A model generated the notes under the pieces. The model worked only from the letters and a program-made list of their open reading frames with translations. It had not been told where the DNA came from and ran no database searches. The translations under genes were made by a program, and so were the position numbers. Below are positions 13,201 through 23,400 of a stretch of 64,000 nucleotides of DNA, piece by piece (positions within the stretch are counted from its first letter, which is position 1; each line of letters opens with the position of its first letter). Source of the stretch: Muricea muricata (Eukaryota > Cnidaria > Anthozoa > Malacalcyonacea > Plexauridae). The DNA is taken from positions 2,568,501 through 2,632,500 of the forward strand of contig OY979726.1 in NCBI GenBank assembly GCA_963855995.1, given 5' to 3'.

Positions 13201-16200
13201 TGATATCGACGTTATTCTGACGTTGTTTTACAAATTTGGTTCAACATTAGCAAACAGACGTCGATATGACGTCCCTTCATGGTTGATTATATGACGTCGA
13301 TTTCAATTGTAGTCTCAGCGTAGTTTCATCGTCGATTCAACGTTGAAATATATGGTTGATAAAATGAACGTAATCTCAACGTTGTTTCAACGTCGGGAAA
13401 GTAACATTGATTCAATTTGCATTTCAATCTTCTTTTAACGTTGAATCCACCTCTTGAAGGTTTTATGTAAACGTTGATTAGCTGCTGGGAAGACTAACTC
13501 AATGATCATATGATTAAGAATGTCCGTCTGCTACAATCTTGTGTCACCAGCCCTGTGATATCATATCGTTTTTCGCTTGTTTTGCGCCGTTTGATACGAA
13601 TTGCAATGCAAGTGGGTCAGTGTGAACACGGCATCATTTCCGAGCCTTTTCATGTTTACTTCCGACTATCATTCTGCTACAATAATTTATCATTCGCTTA
13701 GACTATTTGGTTGTTTTTGTCCTGTTGTATGTTGTGTGTTGTTTGTGCATTGTGATACAGTGTGCAATGTGTAATTTATATTGTTGTGAGGGACGTGCCT
13801 TGTACTTATCGTCCCGTTTGCATGTATTTCTTCCCTTGTGGGCCATTCTTTGCTTACTTTATTCATATTGTGCTTACAGTAAAGTTGTTAAATGTAAATG
13901 TGACATCGTTAAAGTGTTTATGCAATAAAATTTCACCCCGTCGTTTTTTGACCTCAGTGTAGAGATAACGTAAAATGGGTTGGTAACTTCTTTTACAGAA
14001 GTTCATTGTCTGGCTTCTTTCGTGAGAAATTTAGATCTGAATAATATGCAAATATCATACTTATGACATCACAGTGCATAATGTATTTTAAAACAACATA
14101 GATTTTTTGAACAATTTCAATTTGTCGAAAAAAATTCCAAAATTGTAACTTACAAATTCCGATTCGCTGTATTTTAGTGCAACTTTTGGAAATTTATCAT
14201 GGATATTGTAAGAGAAATTCCTACAGCACTAAAAACTCATTATGCACTGTGATGTCATAAGTATGATATTTGCATATTATTCAAAGCCAAATTTCTCACG
14301 AAAGAAGCAAAATGATGAACTTCTTTAAAAGAAGTTACGCTAGAATTTTTGTGACAATTTTCGACTTGATATCAGTTGTGAAAATGCTCGGAAACGATAC
14401 CTTGTGAATATAGTCTCACAAAGACATCCCGCGTTTAGAATCGGATTTTGAAATTGTATTTATTCTTGTTTTAAGAATTTTTGCCTTGTTTTTTTGACTC
14501 TATAGGTTTTGGAACTTGTTACGGACAGGGTAAAGTTGGAAAGCGGGGCCGTTTTCGCGTAAGTATAGCACTTTTTGTCGTCAGTATAATAATGAGCTTC
14601 ATTCATACTCGTTTGTTACATGGTAGAAAGTGAACATAAACTACTTGTGATTTAGTTTGTATACAGTGTCGGGCAAGGAAGTGAACAGCACATCGGAGCT
14701 TGTCAACGGAGAAAAATACGTGGCCGTGGGACACGGCAAGAGGTACGTTATAACTCTTGAAGAAGATACCAGATTTCAGATTCCTATGCCAGAGGATTAC
14801 GGATAAATATTAGTTTGTTTGTTTGTGTAGATTTAAAAGAACAGCATACAGTGACAACCCTAAAATTTCGCCAAATAACTCGCCGCGAAGGTACGGCTGA
14901 TTGTGTAATTCATTTCTTTAACAAGAAACTTGAATATGTAACACTATCAAATGGGTGAGGTTTGCACGCGTAAAAACGTATAAGTTGAAACAAGCCTGTA
15001 AACAAATCGTGACAAATCTGTGAGACGCACAAGCAGTTGAGCAATTGTTTCAAGTTGTTAGAACAAGTTTGAAACAAGCTGTTATTAACAACTTGTAACA
15101 AGCTGGATTGGACTACTAACAAGACTGATACAGTCATGAAATAGCAATGAAGCTGCAGCCTTATCTCGTCAACTTTCTGACCATCTTGTTGCATCAGGGC
15201 TGTATCAGAATTGCTAGGAAAACCCTGTAACAAGTCTGACATTTCCATCAAGCTTGTCACAAGTTGATCCAAACACAACTAGCTACAAGTTTCGAGATTT
15301 TTTTGAGATTCTTGTGTAAAGATATCCATGAACTCGTCAAGATTTTTTCTTCAGAGTGAAAACAAAATATAAAGACAAAGTCTTCGAAAAGAAGAAAAGT
15401 TTCGTGTTACCATCGAAAATGGAAGAAAAGGTAACGCTATGCCAGCAAAAATGTAATTTAATTTATAGACTTATATTACTTGCCGGGTTTCCCTCAAATT
15501 AGGGTAAATACCAACCTATTAAAAGATCACAGGCTTTGTTATTAGCCTTTAAAACAAAAGTCATCAGACCCTTGCAAATTAAAATTACCCAATGTCCGTG
15601 GCATATACTATGCCCAAAGGTGCCGTGCGTTCATCGAAGTTCTGGCAATAGACCTTTAACCTTAACGAAATTTTGAAAAAAATTGAAATAGGAAAAAATA
15701 TTACCATAACCTGAAAGAGCATCCTAAACTTAGTAAAATTGCAAAGTTTGGTTGTAAAATGTTGTGAACTATGGAAAATATGGCCTTGCAAAGTTGGAAA
15801 ATTTTCTGTAGTTTTGTATTATCCGTGAGAAATGAATACCCAAGGGTATCAACTTGGTATTATTTTCCACCCGTAATAATATAAATTTCCACCCATACAA
15901 AATTTGCCAAATTCACAAGGTTATATTTTCCATATTTTAGAACATTTCACAACCAAACTTTACTAAGTTTAGGATGCTCTTTCAAGATGTGGTAATATTC
16001 CTGCATGTTTCATTTTTTTTCAAAATCTTGTCTAAAAGGTTAAAGGTCCATTCTTTTCTTGTTCGCACATTCTTTGTAGCAAAAACGAGAGAAGACGCTC
16101 GAGGAAAGAGGCCATGAACACGTCGAAGTAAAAGGCCAAGCCGTGAGCGATCACGAAACATCACCCAGCACGTCTCAACCAACGAACGCCAACACGGTAC

Positions 16201-17502
16201 ACAACACGCAAGCGCTTGAAGACACGAAAACCAGAACGGAGGACACGAGAATAAAAGAAGTGGAGAATGGTACAGACAATTACGTTCTTGAATAAACATT
16301 AAATCTACGTTATCAACGTCGAACAAAGATTGAAATTACGAATAGGATAACGTTACCTTCGGGTACTCTTATCATGTTACGCGTATACTAATATTCCGTC
16401 AATTTCTTGATTGAATTTCGCGATGCGGTTAAAGGCGGTACATTCGTGCCACTCGTAATATGAAAGAATAACCTTACCTTCAAACGTCAACGTGAAAATT
16501 GTTCAAGTTTAAAGTTTTGAAGGAAAATAAATTACTTCAATCTGTTTGTAAATTTCTTAGGAATCGAGCAATATGCAAAACTAGATTCATATTAATATTA
16601 ATCTAGTTTTTCATATCTCTGAGGATGGTTCTGAAATCGAGCAATATTCCTTCGATACTTAATGATACTTTATCATACTTTAGATAATCAAGTTCGAGAA
16701 AGAGCCGAAACCTTACGGAAGACGGAAAGCACGATTCGAAGTCAAAAACCAAACGATAGTGAAGACACGTTGGCTCAAAACCGATCCCAAGACAACGTTT
16801 TCAAAGCGAGCGGAGCGGAAAGTGAAAAAGCGAAGCAAGTTGAAGATGACAAAGGTATAACGCCGAGATTCTTTTTAGCCTGTACGTTACGAGTACGCAT
16901 CCGGAATGTTGTATTTTTAATTCGATGTAGAGGTGAAAATAGAAAAGCCCATCGACCAAGTCCCAGCTGAAGAGGTCGTAGAGGAAATAGTCGATCAAAA
17001 TCCGACGGAAACTCAACAACAGAACGACGAACCCCAAGAACAAGTGAGTGGCATAATGAGAAATCAACACACTTAGGTGACCAAATATTACACAAATTGC
17101 ATAAGAGCAGTAGCCTTGGTAACGGAACCCTGTGTCTTATTGCTATAGTTGGTTGCACGAAAGGTAAATAATCCTATCCACCGGATAGTGAAAACATCTT
17201 CAGTAACTGATCAAAGCCATATTCAAGTTCGATATTTTCCAGTTAAAGGCATTTTTTCAATTAAGTCACATTGCTGCTTATGACTTTCTGTGGCAGTTGC
17301 AAAAATCACTGTGCTTTTTCACCTGTTGCACAACCGGCCCGTAGTAAACAAGTGTGTCACAAATCTCTAAAAACAAATGCATGGGTTAGCCATATTAGAC
17401 CGATACGTCTTCCAACGTACAACTATTAACTCGTTCCAGGTCAGGCCATCTACGCAAGATAACGTCGCTAATGAAAACACAAATACCGACGACAAAGAAT
17501 GA
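10266..17502 (+). CDS. DCDC2: Doublecortin domain-containing protein, DCDC2-type (12 exons)
   Basis: Doublecortin (DCX) domains bind microtubules; DCDC2 is known in ciliary axonemes and neuronal migration. Exons: 10266-10516, 10612-10663, 11464-11552, 12980-13058, 14506-14558, 14656-14742, 14831-14890, 15355-15430, 16080-16269, 16684-16854, 16931-17043, 17440-17502; 1284 nt, 427 aa, all phases matching. DCX1 spans about residues 4-100 (CRNGDGYFPPVNVVV, KKGHRIEDL, SGETYVAVGQEGFKNLEY). The linker has PVKHSRILMSAR, a DCDC2 hallmark. DCX2 spans about 129-205 (YVYRNGDENYPSHKILL, KLESGAVFALYT, NGEKYVAVG). The tail (about 225-427) is polar and acidic, and its VFKASGAESE ... DQVPAEEVVEE stretch resembles the human DCDC2 tail. 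The human comparison is from memory, not an alignment. The terminal exon is short and less certain. Introns are crowded with MITEs. Confidence 0.93.
11624..12043. mobile_element. 420-bp inverted-repeat element, family M1, in DCDC2 intron 3
   Basis: The ends are aatggacaatttgcataat (11624) and its complement ending 12043. Long arms continue inward through actacag...gattagtag and tttggtggcgaaatgttgta. Probable relatives lie at 15647-16052 (more diverged), 27170-27420 (left part), 25534-25660 (right part) and 47440-47765 (diverged). No coding sequence. Confidence 0.8.
12047..12300. mobile_element. Inverted-repeat element rich in gaaacattgttgc
   Basis: The left end gcccgaggcaaactagg pairs with the right end cctagtttgcccagggc. 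The interior is built from repeats of ggaaacattgttgcggaaac in both orientations. It lies four bases after the end of the preceding element, so the two may be nested or sequential insertions. Confidence 0.75.
12751..12978 (+). repeat. 75-bp tandem repeat (3 copies) abutting the DCX2 exon
   Basis: Units start at tctctgtacctga (12751, 12826, 12901), each 75 bp. The period is a multiple of three and one frame is open through all copies into the DCX2 exon at 12980. The last unit ends in the 3' splice site itself (gaaatttttag). In the reconstructed protein the repeat is intronic, because the DCX2 domain is complete without it. Confidence 0.85.
13110..13470. repeat. Degenerate caacgttga-rich repeat in DCDC2 intron 4
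   Basis: Many variants of caacgttga, gacgtcgat and tcaacgtcg in both orientations. A related block lies at about 24740-24990 in gene C intron 6, sharing ttctgacgttgt, tcaacgtcg and gtaatct/cctac...gttgtttcaacgtc. The type of element is not known. Confidence 0.6.
13984..14337. mobile_element. 354-bp MITE in DCDC2 intron 4
   Basis: Terminal arms of about 100 bp: the left starts taacttcttttacagaagtt and the right ends aacttctttaaaagaagtta. Inside are matching ttctttcgtgagaaattt and atgcaaatatcatacttatg segments in inverted order. No coding potential. Confidence 0.85.
14970..15290. repeat. Degenerate acaagttg/caacttg repeat in DCDC2 intron 7
   Basis: Short words such as aacaagttt, caagctgtt and acttgtaacaagc are repeated with many changes in both orientations. 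Similar stretches lie at about 3830-3870, 4880-5090, 21900-22290, 22600-22870 and 61510-61880. This is a low-stringency dispersed repeat, not a gene. Confidence 0.55.
15647..16052. mobile_element. 406-bp inverted-repeat element, M1-related, in DCDC2 intron 8
   Basis: The ends aatagacctttaacct and ggttaaaggtccatt are complementary, as are the inner arms (gaaagagcatcctaaacttagtaa near 15712 and its complement near 15960-15988). The right end is only 27 bp before the exon at 16080, so the branch point and part of the 3' splice context of that exon come from, or directly flank, the element. Confidence 0.8.
16555..16650. repeat. Short inverted repeat before the DCDC2 exon at 16684
   Basis: The motif gaatcgagcaatat appears near 16560 and, as gaaatcgagcaatat, near 16634. 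Between them aaactagattcatattaat and attaatctagttt form a hairpin. A similar ctcagagatatgaaaactagattt word occurs inside the tRNA-like element near 24030, so the two may share an origin. Confidence 0.5.
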
Positions 17503-17620
17503 CCCATGCCCGAACAATGTCTCCTTGCAGTGAAGTCCATTTTCTGTTATACTAGGTTGCTCAGAAGTCGAGAGGCGTGCTGCTCCTTCGAGCAAAGCTC
17601 GCCACACTATATAGAACACA

Positions 17621-17626
17621 AATAAA
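17621..17626 (+). promoter_or_regulatory. Candidate poly(A) signal for DCDC2
   Basis: A canonical aataaa hexamer about 120 bp after the stop codon at 17502. The position fits cleavage shortly downstream. This is inferred from spacing only. Confidence 0.45.
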
Positions 17627-17775
17627 TCGATGCGAATCCTTTGGTGTATTAATATGTTTCCTAATCTCTTTGAAACTGTCCTAAACGCTTGCATGACAGG
17701 GTCTTTTCTGCATGTAAGAAGACCTGAGCTATATTATCCAACCATATCAAACAAGATAAACAGTGTCTGTACACT

Positions 17776-18350
17776 CGAACCTACGTTGCCAGTGTAGGTA
17801 GTGCAGTTCATAGTACACGAAAGGTATAGGTTCTTTCACTACCTGAATACTAACTTCACCAACGTTGCCAGTGTAGGTAGTGCAGTTAATAGTACACGAA
17901 AGGTATAGGTTCTTTCACTACCTGAATACTAACTTCACCAACGTTGCCAGTGTAGGTAGTGCAGTTCATAGTACACGAAAGGTATAGGTTCTTTCACTAC
18001 CTGAATACTAATTTCACCAACGTTGCCAGTGTAGGTAGTGCAGTTAATAGTACACGAAAGGTATAGGTTCTTTCACTACCTGAATACTAACTTCACCAAC
18101 GTTGCCAGTGTAGGTAGTGCAGTTCATAGTACACGAAAGGTATAGGTTCTTTCACTACCTGAATACTAATTTCACCAACGTTGCCTGTGTAGGTAGTGCA
18201 GTTCATAGTACACGAAAGGTATAGGTTCTTTCACTACCTGAATACTAACTTCACTAACGTTGCCAGTGTAGGTAGTGCAGTTCATAGTACACGAAAGGTA
18301 TAGGTTCTTTCACTACCTGAATGCTAACTTTACTAACGTTGCCATAGTAC
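17776..18350 (+). repeat. 79-bp tandem array, about seven units
   Basis: The landmark aacgttgcca recurs at 17861, 17940, 18019 and 18098 and onward, an exact 79-bp step. Units contain gtgtaggtagtgcagtt, tacacgaaaggtataggtt and ctttcactacctgaatact. Units differ at very few bases, so the array is young or homogenised. Diverged single copies lie at about 24245-24330 and 27595-27725, and in reverse orientation at about 60046-60110 within a coding exon of gene E. Confidence 0.95.
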
Positions 18351-18621
18351 ACGAAAGATATATAGGTCCTTTCACTGCCTCAAAACGTTGAATTTTACTT
18401 TAAATATCGTTTCATGTAGTAAAAGAAACTATAGCTGTCTTTGTCTATACCACCTTAAACTATTTATCCTGAATAAGAATCGAGTTAAAGCATCGTTTAG
18501 AAAATGACCAGTCCTTGGGGGGGGGGGGGGGTTCAATAGTTGGCGAAACATTTAATTACTGCAGCCACCCAAACTATAATTGCCATTCGTCTTAAGTTGC
18601 CCCTTTTTTAAAATACTCACA

Positions 18622-18803
18622 CAGGGCCGAAACTAAAGCGTTAATTGGGGGGGGGGTGCATATTCATATGTTCGCGTTCTGCCCGACGAATTTCTTTTGA
18701 AATCAACGGTAATGACAACTGATTTAAAAAGAAATTCGTCGGGTAGAACGTGAATATATAAATATACACCCCCCCCCCAATTAACGCTTTAGTTTCGGCC
18801 CTG
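18622..18803. mobile_element. 182-bp hAT-like MITE with exact 8-bp target duplication
   Basis: The ends cagggccgaaactaaagcg and its complement form long terminal inverted repeats of about 80 bp, including a G run on one arm and the matching C run on the other. The flanks are identical 8-bp direct repeats, tactcaca, at 18614-18621 and 18804-18811. A cagggc end and an 8-bp duplication are typical of the hAT superfamily. No transposase. Confidence 0.9.
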
Positions 18804-19115
18804 TACTCACACAACACTTTACTACAGCTACTGTTTGTACACGCTGAGACTGCATATTTTCCCAGCTTTGTGAAATTAATATTTTCCCATAGCAGTACGA
18901 CCATCTCCTTCAGAGCTGATGCGTTTTCGATTTTGAGCTTTCAATATTCAAGTACATGCTTTGAATACCTCCACTTGTGGCTCCTTTATCGTCTAGCTCT
19001 ATCTGAAATGAATACAGGAGCGAGCGGTGGGTAGTAAACGCTCTGCGAATCGGTACAAATGTATATTCAAATGAAAAAATTAAATGCTTTAAAAACGTAG
19101 CAAAATCAGTGCCTT

Positions 19116-19444
19116 CCGACCCTTGGTAAAAATCGTATTTTGTTGTTTAATTATCAAATGTATTTTAGATGAATTCGTTTTATGCTGTCCTACTTATATT
19201 AATACCGTCGTATTTTTTTCCCATTCTCAGTTCAATTATTGCAGTCGTGAATTCTCTAAATTCTCTTTAGAGAATTCACAACTGCAATAATTGAACTAAA
19301 TTCTCTTTAGAGAATTCACAACTGCAATAATTGAACTGAGAATGGGAAAAAATAGGACGGTATGAATATAAGTAGAACAGTATAAAACAAATTATTTTAA
19401 ATACATTTGATAATTAAACAAAATACGATTTTTATTAGGGTCGG
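19116..19444. mobile_element. 329-bp long inverted repeat upstream of gene C
   Basis: ccgaccc at the left end pairs with gggtcgg at the right. The arms share atcgtattttgttg..., cccattctcagttcaattat and the gaattctctaaag region in inverted order. The centre carries a duplicated tttagagaattcacaactgc segment. MITE-like, without coding sequence. Confidence 0.75.
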
Positions 19445-20463
19445 TTGTACGAATTGTGGATGGCTCTATACGCCGCGAATAATGATTTTTTCAACTGCCA
19501 CAGAGACATAACAGCAATTTCACCGTAGGTATTGAACTTGCAAGGGATAAAAAGTGACTTTAACTCGAAAATAATAAATTTTAATATGAGTTTTATTAGT
19601 CACTGAACAAGTTTAAAAAGTTTGAGAAAATCACTATCCGGTAGATAGCGCTATTCACCTTCTGTACAACTGACCCCAGACTACTGGCAAATGTGCACGG
19701 ATATTTCTATATCTGTACCCCCTAATTATGAAGCTCATTGGAATTTATTTTTTTGTCTGACTGAACGTGTTCCACTTGAAAATAATAGTGGGAAACACTC
19801 TATATACCACAAGTGTTACATACAACTAATTTCTTTCAGGAATATTTTTCAAAATACTTATAGGATCAAATTAATTTCGAGTGCTCGACTTGAAACCTCG
19901 AAAAAGGCTTTAAAAATTAAAAAAAAATGCTGAAAATAATTAGAAGCAAGTGCGACTTTGTAATTGCATATACTTAAACAAAGATTGCGCCACATCGCAA
20001 GGTATAAAAGAAGCGTGAATTAAGCCCGTGTTCACAGTTACACTGGAGAGGCAGCCAAGAAGATTCTTTCGAAGACTCGCTTTTCCAGTGCAAAAGGTAA
20101 TGAATACAGCGGCCTGTTGTTCAAAGCAGGTTTGGCAAGCAGTAATCCTAGGTTCAAGCTTACCCACAGTTTTGTCTCTGTTTTTCTACCCGTCCGCTTA
20201 TTTCTACATCCAAAACTGCTATTGATCCAGACAAGACTTCGATCTGAAGAAATGTTCCCCAGTTTACAAACGAGTTGCTTGGGTATTACCTTTGAGCATT
20301 GGAAACCCGGGATTGAACTAAACGGCTTTTGAAGAACCGGTCCCCGATATTTAAATATTTTTCGTTTCACTAAAAGAACTGTGAATAAACACTGGGTTTT
20401 AGTTTCTGGATATAGTGCATTTGATTTTAAAGACAATATATTTTACTTTTTTCAGAAAGAAAT

Positions 20464-23400
20464 ATGTGGTTCGCTTATTCCCTGCTTCTTTTTGCCGCTT
20501 ATGTGCAGCAGATTGAAGGTAAAATGTACACAATCTTTATTCTTGATTCAACAAATTTTAACTGAACGTCGCCTAGGAGGATGGATGGGTGAAAAAGGGG
20601 GTACTTGATGAGACTGGAATAATATTATTAATTAATTTTATTATATAGTTGACAGTAAGATACTGAAAATACACCGTAAGATATTTTCCATATCTTCACT
20701 AGTGAAGATATCGATCACGTGATCATTTCCCGCCAATAATTTTGTATTTTCAAAATGGCGATATTTGTAAGAGCAGCGAACATATTTTCACCTTTGTTTA
20801 AAGAAAAAAACTACATGTTTGTGCCGAAAAAATGGAAATAATACAAGAAAACACTAAAATGATGAACAGGTATTGTTTTAGCTTAAATAATATTGAAATA
20901 AAGCCATGTTTTTAGCATTATTGATCGAAAATTAATATTACTGACTTGGGTCTTAAATTGTTTACAACTATATAATAAACAGAACATTACACGGCGGTTT
21001 GAAGATATGAATTTTATCTTCTCGTGGTGAAAACAATATTTTACTCACTCGCTGCGCTCGTTCGTAGAATATTGTTTTAACCACTCGAAGATAAAATTCA
21101 TATCTTCGCACCGCCGTGTAATATCCTCTATATATATTTACATACATTTATTTAATAATTACATAAAGCATATTTCTTTTCCCAGCCTCGGTAATTTATC
21201 ATCGCTTTGGCAAGACCAACGTCACTGACGCCAACGCAGACGGGTTCTATTGTGGGAACATCACTTTTCCCGTCGCCTTCCAGGGAAAGGGAAAACTTAG
21301 AGTTTTCCCTTCGGCCAGTTTTGAAAGCGTCGCGCAAAACGAGACCGAAGCATCGGTTGTGATTGTGGATGAAATAAATGACGATTTCTTCTCCGTGTGC
21401 GTCATGGAGCCTGCCCAGGTGACACGCATGATGACCATCAATTGGTTTGCATTCAGTGATCGGCACTTGCCCTCCGGAACTCAAACGGGAACTGCGCCAG
21501 TTGGAATGTTCACCAGTGGAAGCTCTTGCATTAATGTCACATTCCCACAGGTAAAGTAGAAACTGTTGGATGCTTCGACATTTGGAGGAGAGATTGGGGG
21601 TATTGTATGAATGATTGGAGTACACAGCCTGAAACAGTGGCGGCGCCAGGGGAGGGACAAGGGGGGCATTTGTCCCCCCCCCCAAAAAAATGGTGTTCTG
21701 CCCCGAGTTCCCCCCCCCCCCCCAAGATCCCAACAATGTTTCGCAATTTCTCTGAGTTTCATTAAAATTATTGCCTATCTACTGACTATCATTAGTATCT
21801 AAAACAATCTTCCCCCACCCCCAACATTCATTTGCTCTTTAAATGCACACCCCCCCCCCCCCCAATTCAGTTTAGCCTGGCGCCGCCACTGGCCAAAAAC
21901 GCCACAGACTTGTCGCAAGTTGTCCATTTTACTGGCTTATTTGTATCAAGTTGCAAGTCAACAAGTTGCAACAATCTTGTCAATTTCATCAAGTTCCAAC
22001 AAGTATATTGGAATCAGGGACCGGCTATACTAAAGGCAATTAGCTTAAACGGTGGATGAGCCAAATTTAAAAAGAAAACACACTTTTACGTCTGGTGCGC
22101 AACGCAACCGAACTCGTAAATTTTATGGCTAAAATGAAAAAAATGTAGCTAGTTTGTTCAATACAAACTTGTCCACCGTCTAAGCTAAAAACGTCTTTGA
22201 TACAACCGGTCCTATGTTTGTCGCAACTTGCCATTGTTACAACTTGTTGAAACAACTTGTAGTCAGCCAGTGGGCAAAAAACTTCGAACCAGTCTGTCGA
22301 CCACTTGCAAAAGTCTACCACTGTATTACTTTATCGTCAAAATGTTTTCTATTTCTTTATTTGTGATAAAATATCCCTCAAGTGTTATTTTCTTCTGTTT
22401 CCAGGAATTCTCGCGACTCCCAAAAGTTTTCATCAGTGTTCGCCACGAGGGACGCACGAAGAGGAAGGAAGCCATGACGTTCTGGGCCGAAAATTTAGGA
22501 TCGGCAGGATTTTATGCTTGTCTCCGAGAAATGATTTCTTTTTCTGGAAAGCACGAAAATTTATATATCGTAAGTGATGAGTACATTGTGTTTCATACAC
22601 AAGCATGAACGCACGAGTTGAAACAAACTTGCAAACAAATTACAACAAGTCTCTTCAGAAGCTGTTGACAAGTTTGAAACAAGCTGTTGACAACTCGCAA
22701 CAAGCTTGGTTGGACTACCAACAAGACTGTTACAGTCATGATATAACAATATTGGTTACAGCCTTGTGTTGTCAAATTTGTGGCAATCTTGTTACAACAG
22801 GTCTACAACCGTAGTTGTTAGGACAACCTTATAACCTGACATTCCGCGAAGCTTGTTACACGTTGTCAACCATTTGGACCAACTTATGGACAAACAAATT
22901 GTTGACAGTGTGGGACAGGCAGAGCAAACATGATTTGTGGACGGCTTTTACACACTTGCTAAATGCGGATCCCTCTGAATTATTTGTTTGCAATGTGATG
23001 ACTTCGTGCCATTGTCAATTTTTCTGCATTCGATATTCTGTAACGACAACGAGGAAGATCAATCTACGTGGAAGAAATAAGCATTTATTTTTAACATTTT
23101 CTATACTTTTCAGGACTGGCTGGCCATGGAGCACAAATTCAGTGCAAACATGACAGATGTTGATTCGATGTACTTTCCAAATGACATCGAACCTTCGGCT
23201 GAAGAAAATTACGCTTATTGTCAGGTATACGAAGAGAACAATTAATTAACTGCGTCCGTATGATTTGGCACCCACCCAGGTCTAGCAGGAGTCGTCTCTT
23301 ATTGATCCAGTGTTACTACAGAAAGAAACCTTTACTAAACTAACTTTATTTATACTGGATGGCTCTATCAGTTCTAAACTAGTCTTTCTAGAGATCCAGT

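Larger units (their letters stand above)
17503..20463. other. DCDC2 to gene C intergenic region
   Basis: No supported exon apart from the DCDC2 3' UTR at the left end and presumably the gene C 5' UTR at the right end. The region is occupied by the 79-bp array (17776-18350), a hAT-like MITE (18622-18803), a long inverted repeat (19116-19444) and G/C homopolymer runs. A segment near 20205-20300 (ccaaaactgctattgatc...) resembles one near 25850-25945, so it is a further uncharacterised repeat. Confidence 0.5.

Noticed and set aside
13510..13962. Short plus-strand frames between DCX2 exons
   Set aside because: Intronic in the reconstructed DCDC2, no domain, and no phase-compatible splice borders.
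17776..18350. CRISPR array
   Set aside because: Contiguous 79-bp tandem units without unique spacers, in a eukaryotic intron-rich region with no cas genes.
21152..21736. 194-aa minus-strand frame
   Set aside because: Antisense of gene C exon 2 plus a C-rich MITE. The plus strand has the signal-peptide-compatible domain sequence and GT-AG borders.
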